Source of the DNA: a virus
IMG/VR virus record: IMGVR_UViG_3300024358_000009
Span: 142,327 to 206,326 of that record
Direction: 5' to 3' (one strand)
DNA: 64,000 nucleotides
Part shown: positions 6,392 through 12,959 of the stretch, one piece after another
Layout of the letters: each line of letters begins with the position of its first letter
How positions within the stretch are numbered: position 1 is the stretch's first letter
The notes under the pieces: model-generated
Seen by the model: only the letters and a program-made list of their open reading frames with translations
The model's database searches: none
What the model was told of the DNA's origin: nothing
Program-made: the position numbers and the translations under genes

Positions 6392-6589
6392 ATGTCTTTG
6401 AATTTAAGACAACAAGTGACATACGACATATGGAACAAAGTATTTTCAAATGTAGGTAATGAACACTACCAAACCATATGCAACATACTGGATAAACTAG
6501 ATATCTTTGACCTGTTAGGCATCTTGCCCAAAGAACATCGTAAGAAGTTTGAAGGTTATGTTATTAATTCAGATGTAATGGAGAAATAA
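6392..6589 (+). CDS. Tandem paralogue 3 of 3, 65 aa
   Basis: AAAGGAG upstream. NEHYQTICNILDKLDIFDLL aligns with NDDYSVIWKILDRMDIYELV of paralogue 2. The following gene begins one base after the stop. Confidence 0.6.
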   Translation: MSLNLRQQVTYDIWNKVFSNVGNEHYQTICNILDKLDIFDLLGILPKEHRKKFEGYVINSDVMEK

Positions 6590-6590
6590 C

Positions 6591-6842
6591 ATGGAAAGAC
6601 AAGAAAAAATCAACATTTTGATGGCCCATGACATTATGCAAATTAGAGAAGATATAGAAAATGGAGATTATGAGCTTGTTTGTTCTATTCTACAGGGAGA
6701 AGGATGGGAGCAATACAATAAGCTTACAGACTACCAAATAGATGGTGAACTTGAGGACAGATTTGTTTATGTCAATTTAAATGACAAGATTATTGATTTG
6801 GCTAATAGATTAAACGGCAAGCCTATCAAGTTAGAAACATAA
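6591..6842 (+). CDS. Hypothetical protein, 83 aa
   Basis: It starts directly after paralogue 3. Its N-terminal part (IREDIENGDYELVCSILQ) has a faint resemblance to the tandem family, but the second half differs. The stop falls on the first base of a terminator-like hairpin. Confidence 0.55.
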   Translation: MERQEKINILMAHDIMQIREDIENGDYELVCSILQGEGWEQYNKLTDYQIDGELEDRFVYVNLNDKIIDLANRLNGKPIKLET

Positions 6843-6874
6843 TACCGCCACTTATTAAAATATGGAGGTATTTT
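6841..6874 (+). terminator. Hairpin between genes, possible terminator
   Basis: AATACCGCCA 6841-6850 pairs with TGGAGGTATT 6863-6872 (10 bp with one G-A mismatch), followed by TTTT-like bases. It directly precedes the next promoter-like motif, an arrangement suited to insulating two transcription units. Confidence 0.45.
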
Positions 6875-6876
6875 GA

Positions 6877-6892
6877 CGAATATATAAATATA
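6877..6892 (+). promoter_or_regulatory. Promoter-like motif, variant CGAATATATAAATATA
   Basis: Follows the hairpin at 6841-6874 and precedes ATG 6908 with AAGGAGG in between. Confidence 0.5.
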
Positions 6893-6907
6893 AGAAGGAG
6901 GACAGAC

Positions 6908-7084
6908 ATGAAGTTAGATATTAAAAATATGTGCGTAGTATCTGGAAAAAACAAATATCAAATTTCTTTTGATGATATAAACATCGGCGATCAAGTATAC
7001 AACCCATTATCAGATGTTCTAATTCATATAGATGAAGATGATGACATTGAATATGTAAATAATAATTATTTTAAAATCTGTTAA
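6908..7084 (+). CDS. Hypothetical acidic protein, 58 aa
   Basis: AGAAGGAGG ribosome site and own promoter-like motif. Strand-rich with a DEDDD cluster near the C-terminus. No family recognised. Confidence 0.55.
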   Translation: MKLDIKNMCVVSGKNKYQISFDDINIGDQVYNPLSDVLIHIDEDDDIEYVNNNYFKIC

Positions 7085-7101
7085 TATTTTTTAGTAAACT
7101 G

Positions 7102-7116
7102 CGAATAAATATATAG
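7102..7116 (+). promoter_or_regulatory. Promoter-like motif CGAATAAATATATAG
   Basis: Precedes ATG 7132 with GGAAAGGGG in between. Variant with A in place of G after AATAA. Confidence 0.6.
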
Positions 7117-7131
7117 GAAAGGGGATTAGCA

Positions 7132-7335
7132 ATGAATGAAAAGCTAGAAGATTTGAAATGGTTAGATGGACGAAAGGTTTTAAACTTTGTTGGTATTTTA
7201 CCAGACGATGAGCATCAAGAATGTATTGACTGCAAGTTCACAGGACAAGTTCATGCTGAGTTTGAAGTAGAAGGATTGGAAGAAGCTGAAGTAGTTTGCC
7301 CAAAGTGTGCAAGCCTACATTACTACATTGTTTAG
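7132..7335 (+). CDS. Zinc-ribbon-like protein, 67 aa
   Basis: ECIDCKFTGQ and VCPKCASLHYY give two CxxC pairs separated by about 20 residues, a zinc ribbon on an acidic scaffold. Role unknown. Confidence 0.6.
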   Translation: MNEKLEDLKWLDGRKVLNFVGILPDDEHQECIDCKFTGQVHAEFEVEGLEEAEVVCPKCASLHYYIV

Positions 7336-7360
7336 TACCTATACATGAAGGAAATCAATC

Positions 7361-7651
7361 ATGAAAATCAAAGTATCGGACAGGGCGATATATGGATATA
7401 TACCAACAGAAAATCCAAATGTATTTAATAGAAAAAGCGTAGTATTTATAAAAGACCGAGGTTATTTATTCCAAGAAAATTCAGTAAAGATCATTAAACA
7501 AATATTGGATGGCATCGTATATGAAATAGAAGAATCAACACCATATGATGCTAAAACGATTATGTTGGAAAATCCAAGAAGGTATAGCAAGAAAAGGTTG
7601 GGCGAACTTTTTGACATTCATGTAAAAGGAAATACCAATGAAGGAAATTAA
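7361..7651 (+). CDS. Hypothetical protein, 96 aa
   Basis: AAGGAAATC upstream. Strand-rich, basic C-terminus (RRYSKKRLGELF). It overlaps the next gene by 14 bases. Not recognised. Confidence 0.55.
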   Translation: MKIKVSDRAIYGYIPTENPNVFNRKSVVFIKDRGYLFQENSVKIIKQILDGIVYEIEESTPYDAKTIMLENPRRYSKKRLGELFDIHVKGNTNEGN

Positions 7652-7808
7652 GTATATCTATGTAGATGTAACAGCTAGGGTTTGTATATCTACATACGAA
7701 GACGATAAAGAGAACTCCATCCGTGGACTTAAACCAGATTTTGTTTCTACAGTTGGTGATTATGTAGAGTGGGTAAAAGTTGAAAAAGTTAATGAATTGA
7801 AAGTTTAA
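7638..7808 (+). CDS. Hypothetical protein, 56 aa
   Basis: Begins within the end of the previous gene behind AAAGGAAATACC. The sequence VYVDVTARVCIST-like (here IYVDVTARVCIST) with a valine-rich end suggests a small beta-fold. Function unknown. Confidence 0.5.
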   Translation: MKEIKYIYVDVTARVCISTYEDDKENSIRGLKPDFVSTVGDYVEWVKVEKVNELKV

Positions 7809-7817
7809 GGAGCAAAC

Positions 7818-8057
7818 ATGGAAAGTAATTTGAATGAAATCGCCCAAGGTGCAATTCATGGTGATTTTTTGGCTGATGTAAGTAAAGTTGGTGAAAACTT
7901 TGTTGTCAGCATTAAACACTATAAGCATGATGAAGACCATTGCCGTGGACAAAATCAAGTAGTTGGCGAACTACATAAGGCTATTGGGGCATTAAACCTC
8001 AATAAGCTTGAGAACATCACGCATGGTGGCGGTTTTGCTTGTGTAAAATGTAAGTAA
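7818..8057 (+). CDS. Hypothetical protein, 79 aa
   Basis: TTAAGGAGC upstream. Contains His and Cys residues (HYKHDEDHC, CVKCK) that may bind metal. Not recognised. Confidence 0.55.
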   Translation: MESNLNEIAQGAIHGDFLADVSKVGENFVVSIKHYKHDEDHCRGQNQVVGELHKAIGALNLNKLENITHGGGFACVKCK

Positions 8058-8080
8058 TAAAAGTTTAAAAGGATAGTATC

Positions 8081-8293
8081 ATGGCTAAAGTTTCTATCAA
8101 TGCTGAAAACGCTTCTAACGCTTTTTTTAATGTGGCTGATGTAATTGAGTCATTAAAAAGGTTTGACAATGTTTTGGAATCCCCTATTTCAGATGACGAT
8201 GATAATGGTTATTCCATCGGCGATTGTCTAGATGACATAAAAGCATTTCTTCAACAGCTAGATGAAGAATGTATATCATCTGACAAAAACTAA
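8081..8293 (+). CDS. Hypothetical acidic protein, 70 aa
   Basis: AAAGGATAG upstream. Acidic, with a central DDDD stretch and flanking helices. The interrupted tRNA begins 11 bases after the stop. Confidence 0.55.
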   Translation: MAKVSINAENASNAFFNVADVIESLKRFDNVLESPISDDDDNGYSIGDCLDDIKAFLQQLDEECISSDKN

Positions 8294-8341
8294 TAATAAA
8301 ATTAGGGTCTGTAGCTCAATAGGTTAGAGCAAGCGACTCAT

Positions 8342-9092
8342 CTGAGGTTGTCTTCTTGGTTCAAATGGTGTAATATAATTACAGTATTACACTATAAGGA
8401 GACAACATGAAAAGCGATGTAAGAATCTTAAATGGTTATAGACTTATATTTTTGCCAGAACACTCAAGAGCTATGAAAAATAGCAATTGGGAAGGATATG
8501 TTTATGAACATATCGTAGTTGCTGAAGAATGTGTTGGTCGTAACTTAAAAGATGAAGAAGTTGTGCATCATTTAAATGGCAAAAGAGATGATAATAGACA
8601 TCAAAATCTATTAGTTCTCGAAAGAAGCCAACACGCTAAACTTCACGCTTGGATAGACTCAGGTGCTTCTGGTTTGGAAACTGCCAGAAAGAATCGGATG
8701 AATTCAATGAAAATGTCACATAATGAACCTAAATTTTGCAAAATTTGTTTTCGGACACTACAAGATAAACAATCAAAATTTTGTGGTATTGATTGTCAAT
8801 CTTTAGGAACTCGTATTGTTAATAGACCTGAAAAAAATCAATTAAAAGAAGATATTGAAAAAATGTCTTTTGTAAAAATTGGTAAAAAGTATGGTGTTTC
8901 AGACAATACGATAAGAAAATGGGCTAAGCAATATGGAATTATGCCATCAACATTGAGCCAAGCCATTGGTACACCAATGGAAGGTGCAGAGACTAGCGGA
9001 GAGGTAAAGCCCTCTTAATAACCGCACTAGCGTCCGATATCCTTATGGGATAATGATATAGTCCATGGAGGGTAGAAATACCCACAAACATG
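8342..9092 (+). other. Group I intron in the tRNA anticodon loop
   Basis: Inserted after U of the CAU anticodon; it ends in G before the AATCGCT exon. The 3' core is recognisable: TGAGCCAAGCC (P-like, about 8954), GGAAGGTGCAGAGACTAG (P6/P7, about 8979-8996) and AATGATATAGTCC (3' half of P7, 9052-9064), followed by the hairpin GGGTAGAAATACCC. The 5' part has a strong hairpin 8368-8375 with 8385-8392. The P1 pairing with the exon was not fully resolved. A homing endonuclease gene fills the middle and its end overlaps the ribozyme core. Group I introns at this same tRNA position are known in bacteria such as Azoarcus. Confidence 0.8.
8407..9018 (+). CDS. HNH homing endonuclease in the tRNA intron
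   Basis: A 203-residue protein behind AAGGAG. Residues about 30-85 form an HNH domain (YEHIVVAEE, then VVHHLNGKRDDNRHQNLLVL, then HAKLH). Next comes a four-cysteine zinc knuckle (FCKICF ... FCGIDCQ) and a helix-turn-helix (IGKKYGVSDNTIRKWAKQYG), both typical DNA-recognition modules of intron-encoded HNH enzymes. It would cleave the intronless tRNA gene to promote intron spread. The last 20 or so codons run through the P4-P7 core of the intron, so protein and ribozyme share sequence. Confidence 0.85.
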   Translation: MKSDVRILNGYRLIFLPEHSRAMKNSNWEGYVYEHIVVAEECVGRNLKDEEVVHHLNGKRDDNRHQNLLVLERSQHAKLHAWIDSGASGLETARKNRMNSMKMSHNEPKFCKICFRTLQDKQSKFCGIDCQSLGTRIVNRPEKNQLKEDIEKMSFVKIGKKYGVSDNTIRKWAKQYGIMPSTLSQAIGTPMEGAETSGEVKPS

Positions 9093-9166
9093 AATCGCTA
9101 GGTTTTCGGTTCAAATCCGAACAGACCCATTAAATAAACATTCTTTATCAACGGAGATAAATAATA

Positions 9167-9334
9167 ATGCCCAGAACATTCCAAGCTAAGATTGTAATAT
9201 TTGTCGAAGTTGATGTTCCTGACAATATGCCAGAATTAAATGTTGAAAGCTGGGTTAATTATGAGGCTAAACTTTTGGCAAATAAAATGTTGTGGGATGA
9301 AAAAACTAAATTTGAAATAGTTCATGTGGAATAA
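9167..9334 (+). CDS. Hypothetical protein, 55 aa
   Basis: ACGGAGATAAATA upstream. Similar in layout to the 58-residue protein at 971-1147 (basic start, valine-rich strand, then WVNYEAKLLANKM helix). Function unknown. Confidence 0.55.
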   Translation: MPRTFQAKIVIFVEVDVPDNMPELNVESWVNYEAKLLANKMLWDEKTKFEIVHVE

Positions 9335-9338
9335 AAAT

Positions 9339-9506
9339 ATGACAAGAAAAGATTTCTTAGAACTGGTAGATAGATCAAGGATGACAAACAGCGAAAGAAT
9401 AAATGCTGGACTTCCTCTTGCAGAAGAAGATATTAGGCGAGTTCTAGATGAGTGTTATCCATATTTAAAGAAGTCAAAGGAATGGGAAAATGATAGAGAT
9501 GGGTAA
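9339..9506 (+). CDS. Hypothetical helical protein, 55 aa
   Basis: ATG 9339 is preferred to 9324 because GGA lies about 9 bases before it and the earlier ATG sits inside the preceding gene without a ribosome site. Charged and helical, overlapping the next gene by 17 bases. Confidence 0.5.
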   Translation: MTRKDFLELVDRSRMTNSERINAGLPLAEEDIRRVLDECYPYLKKSKEWENDRDG

Positions 9507-9735
9507 TGGCTGGACTGTTAGCTTAAAAGACAATTCGTGTTTGAATAAACTATCATATCAAGAAAAGAAAAAATGGTGGAATGATATAAAAAAAGTAACA
9601 CCAATTCAATTTTCAGTAAAGGAAAAGGCAGATACAGCGAAGATATTATTAGAGAGAAGAACGAAATTTGAGTGGATTGTTACTAACACTCTTTTTCTTG
9701 GTCACTATCACGAAAAGAGACAAAGGGGCGTGTAG
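9490..9735 (+). CDS. Hypothetical protein, paralogue of 9823 gene
   Basis: An 81-residue protein behind AAGGA. Its second half (FSVKEKADTAKILLERRTKFEW) parallels that of the 9823 gene (FETYIEAEEVVKLLKSKTTLSW). The two genes flank a tRNA. The last 10 bases are also the start of that tRNA gene, so the gene end and tRNA 5' end share sequence. Confidence 0.55.
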   Translation: MIEMGNGWTVSLKDNSCLNKLSYQEKKKWWNDIKKVTPIQFSVKEKADTAKILLERRTKFEWIVTNTLFLGHYHEKRQRGV

Positions 9736-9798
9736 ACCAATGGCAGAGTCAAAGGACTTAAAATCCTTCAAGTATGGGTTCGACTCCCATCACGCCTA
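9726..9798 (+). tRNA. Second tRNA-Leu(UAA)-like gene
   Basis: Acceptor GGGCGTG/CACGCCT (one G-U), D stem GAC/GTC, anticodon stem AAGGA/TCCTT with loop CTTAAAA, variable loop CAAGT, T arm ATGGG-TTCGACT-CCCAT, A73, no CCA. It is identical to the 3543 tRNA in the anticodon and T arms, but the acceptor stem is different, with compensating changes on both sides. That pattern argues for a functional tRNA rather than a pseudogene. The long arm of leucine tRNAs is again missing. Confidence 0.8.
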
Positions 9799-9822
9799 TC
9801 CTATTAAATGAAAGGATTAATT

Positions 9823-10041
9823 ATGGATGATTTTGTTTATGTGGTTAGACTTTCAGATCGTTACTACTTTGTGGGTTGGTGCAAAGTTGATGTTGTTAAT
9901 TTCTGGAGAGAAATAAAGAGCATTGTAAATAAATTATATTTTGAAACCTATATAGAAGCAGAGGAAGTTGTAAAGCTTTTAAAAAGTAAAACAACTTTAA
10001 GTTGGGAAGTTAAACAAGTTAATCTGGAGGTCAAGCTATGA
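9823..10041 (+). CDS. Hypothetical protein, paralogue of 9490 gene
   Basis: ATG 9823 follows AAAGGATTAATT. The in-frame ATG 9808 lacks a ribosome site. A 72-residue protein with the same F-x-A-x-x-LL-x-x-KT-x-x-W pattern as its upstream relative. Function unknown. Confidence 0.55.
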   Translation: MDDFVYVVRLSDRYYFVGWCKVDVVNFWREIKSIVNKLYFETYIEAEEVVKLLKSKTTLSWEVKQVNLEVKL

Positions 10042-10286
10042 AAATTGATGACGCTATTAAGATGTTGCAGGAAGCAAAAGCGGAAGGGAATAAAAATATT
10101 ATTTTTGCATTCTGGACAGCAGATATATTTACAAAAGTAAACGACAAGGGAGTTACTAAGAGTTATAAAGAAGGAGAAGTTTGGAAAAACTTGGTTGAGT
10201 TTATTGATAAAAATATGGATTGGGGTTATACGCACGAAGCATTACAAGAGATTATTAATGCTGTAAGAGGTGCTAAAAATGCATAA
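10038..10286 (+). CDS. Hypothetical protein, 82 aa
   Basis: Overlaps the previous stop (ATGA-type) behind GGAGG. Starts with an amphipathic helix (IDDAIKMLQEAKAEGNKNIIFAFW, written in part) seen in several small phage proteins of unknown role. Confidence 0.55.
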   Translation: MKIDDAIKMLQEAKAEGNKNIIFAFWTADIFTKVNDKGVTKSYKEGEVWKNLVEFIDKNMDWGYTHEALQEIINAVRGAKNA

Positions 10287-10596
10287 GAAACAAATTTTAG
10301 AATTTCTTGATGCAGAGACAGAGATAGAAGCTAGATCAAATATGTTTAGATATACAGAGTGCGGGGCGTTCATTGAATTCAAGGATGATCGTATTATAAT
10401 TGGCTCAATTGTTGAAGGATCGGAAAATGGAACTGAATATTTTGAATTTGAATATGGCAAATTTACTGCAAATGAATTCCTAGATGCAATACAAGAAATT
10501 GAAAGACAGGCTAGTATAATCTGGGATTGGGCAAATAAAGAAGATGAGAATGGTCTTACAAATGCCGAGAAAGGATATGATTGGCCACTACTATGA
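10279..10596 (+). CDS. Hypothetical protein, tandem paralogue A
   Basis: ATG 10279 is chosen over GTG 10270. A 105-residue protein. LEFLDAETEIEARSN, RYTECGAFIEF and EYGKFTANEFLDAI match LKYLNASNEYRASVN, SYTEYKVFLRF and EYGKFTKEQFDLLV in the next gene, so the pair arose by duplication. Acidic, with no known family. Confidence 0.6.
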   Translation: MHKKQILEFLDAETEIEARSNMFRYTECGAFIEFKDDRIIIGSIVEGSENGTEYFEFEYGKFTANEFLDAIQEIERQASIIWDWANKEDENGLTNAEKGYDWPLL

Positions 10597-10808
10597 TCAA
10601 AGAAGATTTTTTAAAATACCTGAATGCCAGTAATGAATACAGAGCTAGTGTTAATTTCAATTCTTATACAGAATATAAAGTATTCTTAAGATTTGATAAA
10701 AACTCTATTTGTTTACATACAGCAGATAATAAAAAATCTCATGTATTAGAATATGGTAAATTTACTAAAGAACAATTTGATTTGCTCGTAGATGAACTGG
10801 AGAAGTAA
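10593..10808 (+). CDS. Hypothetical protein, tandem paralogue B
   Basis: ATG 10593 overlaps the previous stop. A 71-residue copy of the upstream gene, lacking its C-terminal 30 residues. Stop overlaps the next start. Confidence 0.6.
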   Translation: MIKEDFLKYLNASNEYRASVNFNSYTEYKVFLRFDKNSICLHTADNKKSHVLEYGKFTKEQFDLLVDELEK

Positions 10809-11026
10809 TGCATACATATTATGCAATTAAACATTCAAATAAAAAACCATGCATTGTTGGTATGGTTCAAGCGTGGAGAAGGGATACAGCTAATAAAATA
10901 GCAGAGGTTTGTTTTGCAAAAAGAAACTCTGACAGAGTGTATTTATATGTACAACCAAAGGGTTTTGTAGATAAAAATACAAAAAAATATATTTGGAGTA
11001 AATTTAAAAAGGTTGCTGACGAATAA
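10808..11026 (+). CDS. Hypothetical basic protein, 72 aa
   Basis: Coupled to the preceding gene (overlap of one base). Basic, with strand-helix alternation (RVYLYVQPKGFV). The stop lies in the next promoter-like motif. Confidence 0.55.
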   Translation: MHTYYAIKHSNKKPCIVGMVQAWRRDTANKIAEVCFAKRNSDRVYLYVQPKGFVDKNTKKYIWSKFKKVADE

Positions 11027-11036
11027 ATATATATAG
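11020..11036 (+). promoter_or_regulatory. Promoter-like motif CGAATAAATATATATAG
   Basis: Overlaps the stop of the preceding gene and precedes ATG 11054 with AAAGGAG in between. Confidence 0.6.
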
Positions 11037-11053
11037 CAAGAAAGGAGTTTGAT

Positions 11054-11314
11054 ATGACCAGCATGGAAAACAAGAAAGATTCAAAAAACAAGAAACCAAG
11101 ATTATCCGATGAGGATATTCTTACTCAAGTTTTTATTCAATGTGGCCGTCCTAAAGACATAATCAAAACTGCTGTCGTTAATGTTTTTGATAATAGATAT
11201 AGAGTTAATGTATGGCAAAGCATTAACAATCCATTTCTGCCAAAAGCCGGAAAGATTGTAGCAAGTTTTTTTGTGGTTGTTACTGACGAACTAGAGGTGA
11301 AAGTAATTAAATAA
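11054..11314 (+). CDS. Hypothetical protein, 86 aa
   Basis: Lysine-rich N-terminus followed by a compact strand-rich domain (RYRVNVWQSINN, ASFFVVVTDELEVKVIK). Such short phage proteins are of unknown function. AGAAAGGAG lies upstream. Confidence 0.55.
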   Translation: MTSMENKKDSKNKKPRLSDEDILTQVFIQCGRPKDIIKTAVVNVFDNRYRVNVWQSINNPFLPKAGKIVASFFVVVTDELEVKVIK

Positions 11315-11324
11315 AGGAAATACA

Positions 11325-11585
11325 ATGATTGAATCGCATGGAATGCTTTTAAATTATTTTTGTGTTGACCCATCTAATTATAAAAACGAAGTTCAAATAA
11401 ACAACGATCTGTTTCCAGATGGCTTAACCATTAAAAAGGTTGACAATCTAACTGTTTTGTTAAAAGCAAAACACGCAATGAAAATCTTGTTTTATCCAAT
11501 TAAACTTAAAAAGTTAGAAACTGCTTGTAATAACTTAGCAAAAGAAATGAAGGAGGAATCCAATGAAATGGTTTCAAGATCATAG
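11325..11585 (+). CDS. Hypothetical protein, 86 aa
   Basis: AAAGGAAATACA upstream. Mixed alpha/beta, ending in a charged helix that overlaps the next gene by 23 bases. Not recognised. Confidence 0.55.
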   Translation: MIESHGMLLNYFCVDPSNYKNEVQINNDLFPDGLTIKKVDNLTVLLKAKHAMKILFYPIKLKKLETACNNLAKEMKEESNEMVSRS

Positions 11586-11769
11586 CAATGTTTGTGCATT
11601 AGCACGATGGCTGGCCGGACTTGGAGAGTGGGAAAATATTGGAGATATTGAACTTCCAAATGGACAAACTGTTGAGGACAATCCAGCCGATAGGCTTATT
11701 TACTTCTTTGAAAAACCTTGGAAATGGGATTCTGAATGGGAAGAATTTAAGAAATCTGGGCATTCGTAA
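11563..11769 (+). CDS. Hypothetical Trp-rich protein, 68 aa
   Basis: AAGGAGGAATCC gives a strong ribosome site inside the preceding gene. Seven tryptophans in 68 residues (WEN, PWKWDSEWEEF). Function unknown. Confidence 0.6.
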   Translation: MKWFQDHSNVCALARWLAGLGEWENIGDIELPNGQTVEDNPADRLIYFFEKPWKWDSEWEEFKKSGHS

Positions 11770-11771
11770 GA

Positions 11772-11788
11772 CGAATAATATAATATAG
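11772..11788 (+). promoter_or_regulatory. Promoter-like motif CGAATAATATAATATAG
   Basis: Variant copy. GAAGGAGG follows before ATG 11804. Confidence 0.5.
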
Positions 11789-11803
11789 GAAGGAGGATAT
11801 AAA

Positions 11804-11983
11804 ATGATTATACAAATTGATAACCAGTCTAGGCATATATTTGCTGTTGCTGCAAATTACCTTGTAGTAGACGAAGATAAGATCATTGGTGCTTTTATTA
11901 CTAAGCGTGAAGCTATTGCACAAGAAAAGGTATATAAAAATGCTAAAGATGATTGCATTGATCTTGTGTCTTATGATGCTTAA
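11804..11983 (+). CDS. Hypothetical protein, 59 aa
   Basis: Strong GAAGGAGG ribosome site. Strand-rich first half, then a helix. The last 44 bases are shared out of frame with a predicted lipoprotein gene. Confidence 0.55.
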   Translation: MIIQIDNQSRHIFAVAANYLVVDEDKIIGAFITKREAIAQEKVYKNAKDDCIDLVSYDA

Positions 11984-12095
11984 TGGGTGTGGAACTGTTG
12001 AGCAATCTGTATCAACCAGCATATCTCCCTATGATTCTAGAGAGATAGAAAAAGTAAATGTGAGTTTTAGATATACTTATACTTTTCCAAAATAA
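11940..12095 (+). CDS. Small predicted lipoprotein
   Basis: A 51-residue protein with start ATG 11940 behind GAAAAGG. Hydrophobic signal region (MIALILCLMML) ends in the lipobox LNGC, so Cys would be lipidated and the 33-residue mature part (VEQSVSTSISPYDSREIEKV) would face the periplasm. Short lipoproteins encoded in an overlapping frame recall Rz1-type spanin subunits, but the partner gene here has no membrane anchor, so that identification is not claimed. Confidence 0.55.
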   Translation: MLKMIALILCLMMLNGCGTVEQSVSTSISPYDSREIEKVNVSFRYTYTFPK

Positions 12096-12105
12096 GGAGA
12101 ATAAA

Positions 12106-12318
12106 ATGAAAATGTATCTTATTAATGGTTATAAAGATAACCAAATTCGTGCCGGACTTCTTGAAAAAGAGTGGCAAAGTAAAAATGGCACTCCTCTTGT
12201 AACATTAAAAATTATTGACCATTACAATGAACATAAGACTGTTTACAGGACTTATCATAAAAATAAATTGGCGGTAATGAAAGTTCTTGAAATGGATGAC
12301 AATCTTTTATCTAAATAA
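12106..12318 (+). CDS. Hypothetical protein, 70 aa
   Basis: AAGGAGAATAAA upstream. Strand-rich, basic. Not recognised. Confidence 0.55.
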   Translation: MKMYLINGYKDNQIRAGLLEKEWQSKNGTPLVTLKIIDHYNEHKTVYRTYHKNKLAVMKVLEMDDNLLSK

Positions 12319-12352
12319 CTGTACTACTCATACTAGAAGGGTTGAAAATTAA

Positions 12353-12616
12353 ATGGCTAACAAAGGACAAAGCTGGAAACAAAATCGCTCTATTACTCCA
12401 GAAGAATTTGTAAAGGTATTTACCGAAAAGGATTCTTTTGAAGAAGTGGCAGAATATTTTGGCCTTAGTGTTTCTTCTGTAAAGAACAGGGCGTACTCCT
12501 TAAAAAGATCTGGCGTAAACCTAGTGACAAAAAAGAAAAATGCCAAACCATTTTTTGGAACTCAGGGATTTGATGTGGATTCGCTAAATAAAATCATTCA
12601 GAAGGCGAATAAATAA
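12353..12616 (+). CDS. Helix-turn-helix protein, 87 aa
   Basis: Residues about 20-50 (FEEVAEYFGLSVSSVKNRAY) form a classical sigma-like or homeodomain-like helix-turn-helix, followed by a basic linker. Likely a small DNA-binding regulator or endonuclease-derived DNA-binding module. Targets unknown. The stop lies in a promoter-like motif. Confidence 0.65.
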   Translation: MANKGQSWKQNRSITPEEFVKVFTEKDSFEEVAEYFGLSVSSVKNRAYSLKRSGVNLVTKKKNAKPFFGTQGFDVDSLNKIIQKANK

Positions 12617-12620
12617 ATAG
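12606..12620 (+). promoter_or_regulatory. Promoter-like motif CGAATAAATAAATAG
   Basis: Overlaps the stop of the helix-turn-helix gene and lies 11 bases before ATG 12632, with GAGGAG between. Confidence 0.5.
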
Positions 12621-12631
12621 AGGAGACTAAA

Positions 12632-12730
12632 ATGCCACTAAAGCCAACTGCCGGTGCTGACTATTTTTTAATCTTTGGTTGTATCTTAACTTTTGTTATA
12701 GGTCTTTTTAGGAGTAATAGATATGTATAG
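12632..12730 (+). CDS. Single-pass membrane peptide, 32 aa
   Basis: GAGGAGACTAAA upstream. One hydrophobic segment (YFLIFGCILTFVIGLF) in 32 residues. It overlaps the next gene by 8 bases. A membrane micro-protein of unknown role. Confidence 0.5.
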   Translation: MPLKPTAGADYFLIFGCILTFVIGLFRSNRYV

Positions 12731-12959
12731 AAGGTTCTTTATTACAACTGTAGCGTCTGTTCTTACAGCTGGCTTTGCTCTTGCAAAAAAGAAGGTTAGG
12801 CAAACTGTTAGCGGTTTTGGAAAAAGCCTTTCTGAAGCTATGACTGATTGCTATAGAAATGCTAGACTTGTTTCTACTTCATATCAGACTATTACTAGAA
12901 GTTCTTCTGGTAGCGGTTCTTCTTGGACTTACACTATGGTAATCGAATATGAAGACTAA
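12723..12959 (+). CDS. Small secreted protein, 78 aa
   Basis: The N-terminus MYRRFFITTVASVLTAGFAL is a typical signal peptide with cleavage likely after FALA. The mature part is Ser/Thr-rich and basic. An exported phage protein expressed early in an operon with a membrane micro-protein. Function unknown. Confidence 0.6.
   Translation: MYRRFFITTVASVLTAGFALAKKKVRQTVSGFGKSLSEAMTDCYRNARLVSTSYQTITRSSSGSGSSWTYTMVIEYED

Larger units (their letters stand above)
8305..9129 (+). tRNA. tRNA-Ile(CAU) split by a group I intron
   Basis: The 5' exon is 8305-8341 and the 3' exon 9093-9129. Joined they give a perfect 74-base cloverleaf: acceptor GGGTCTG/CAGACCC, D stem GCTC/GAGC, anticodon stem AGCGA/TCGCT with loop CTCATAA, variable loop AGGTT, T arm TTCGG-TTCAAAT-CCGAA, discriminator A, no CCA. 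The anticodon arm GCGACTCATAATCGC is identical to that of the E. coli minor isoleucine tRNA, whose C34 becomes lysidine through TilS. The tRNA therefore probably reads AUA after host modification. An elongator Met identity is the alternative. Confidence 0.85.
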
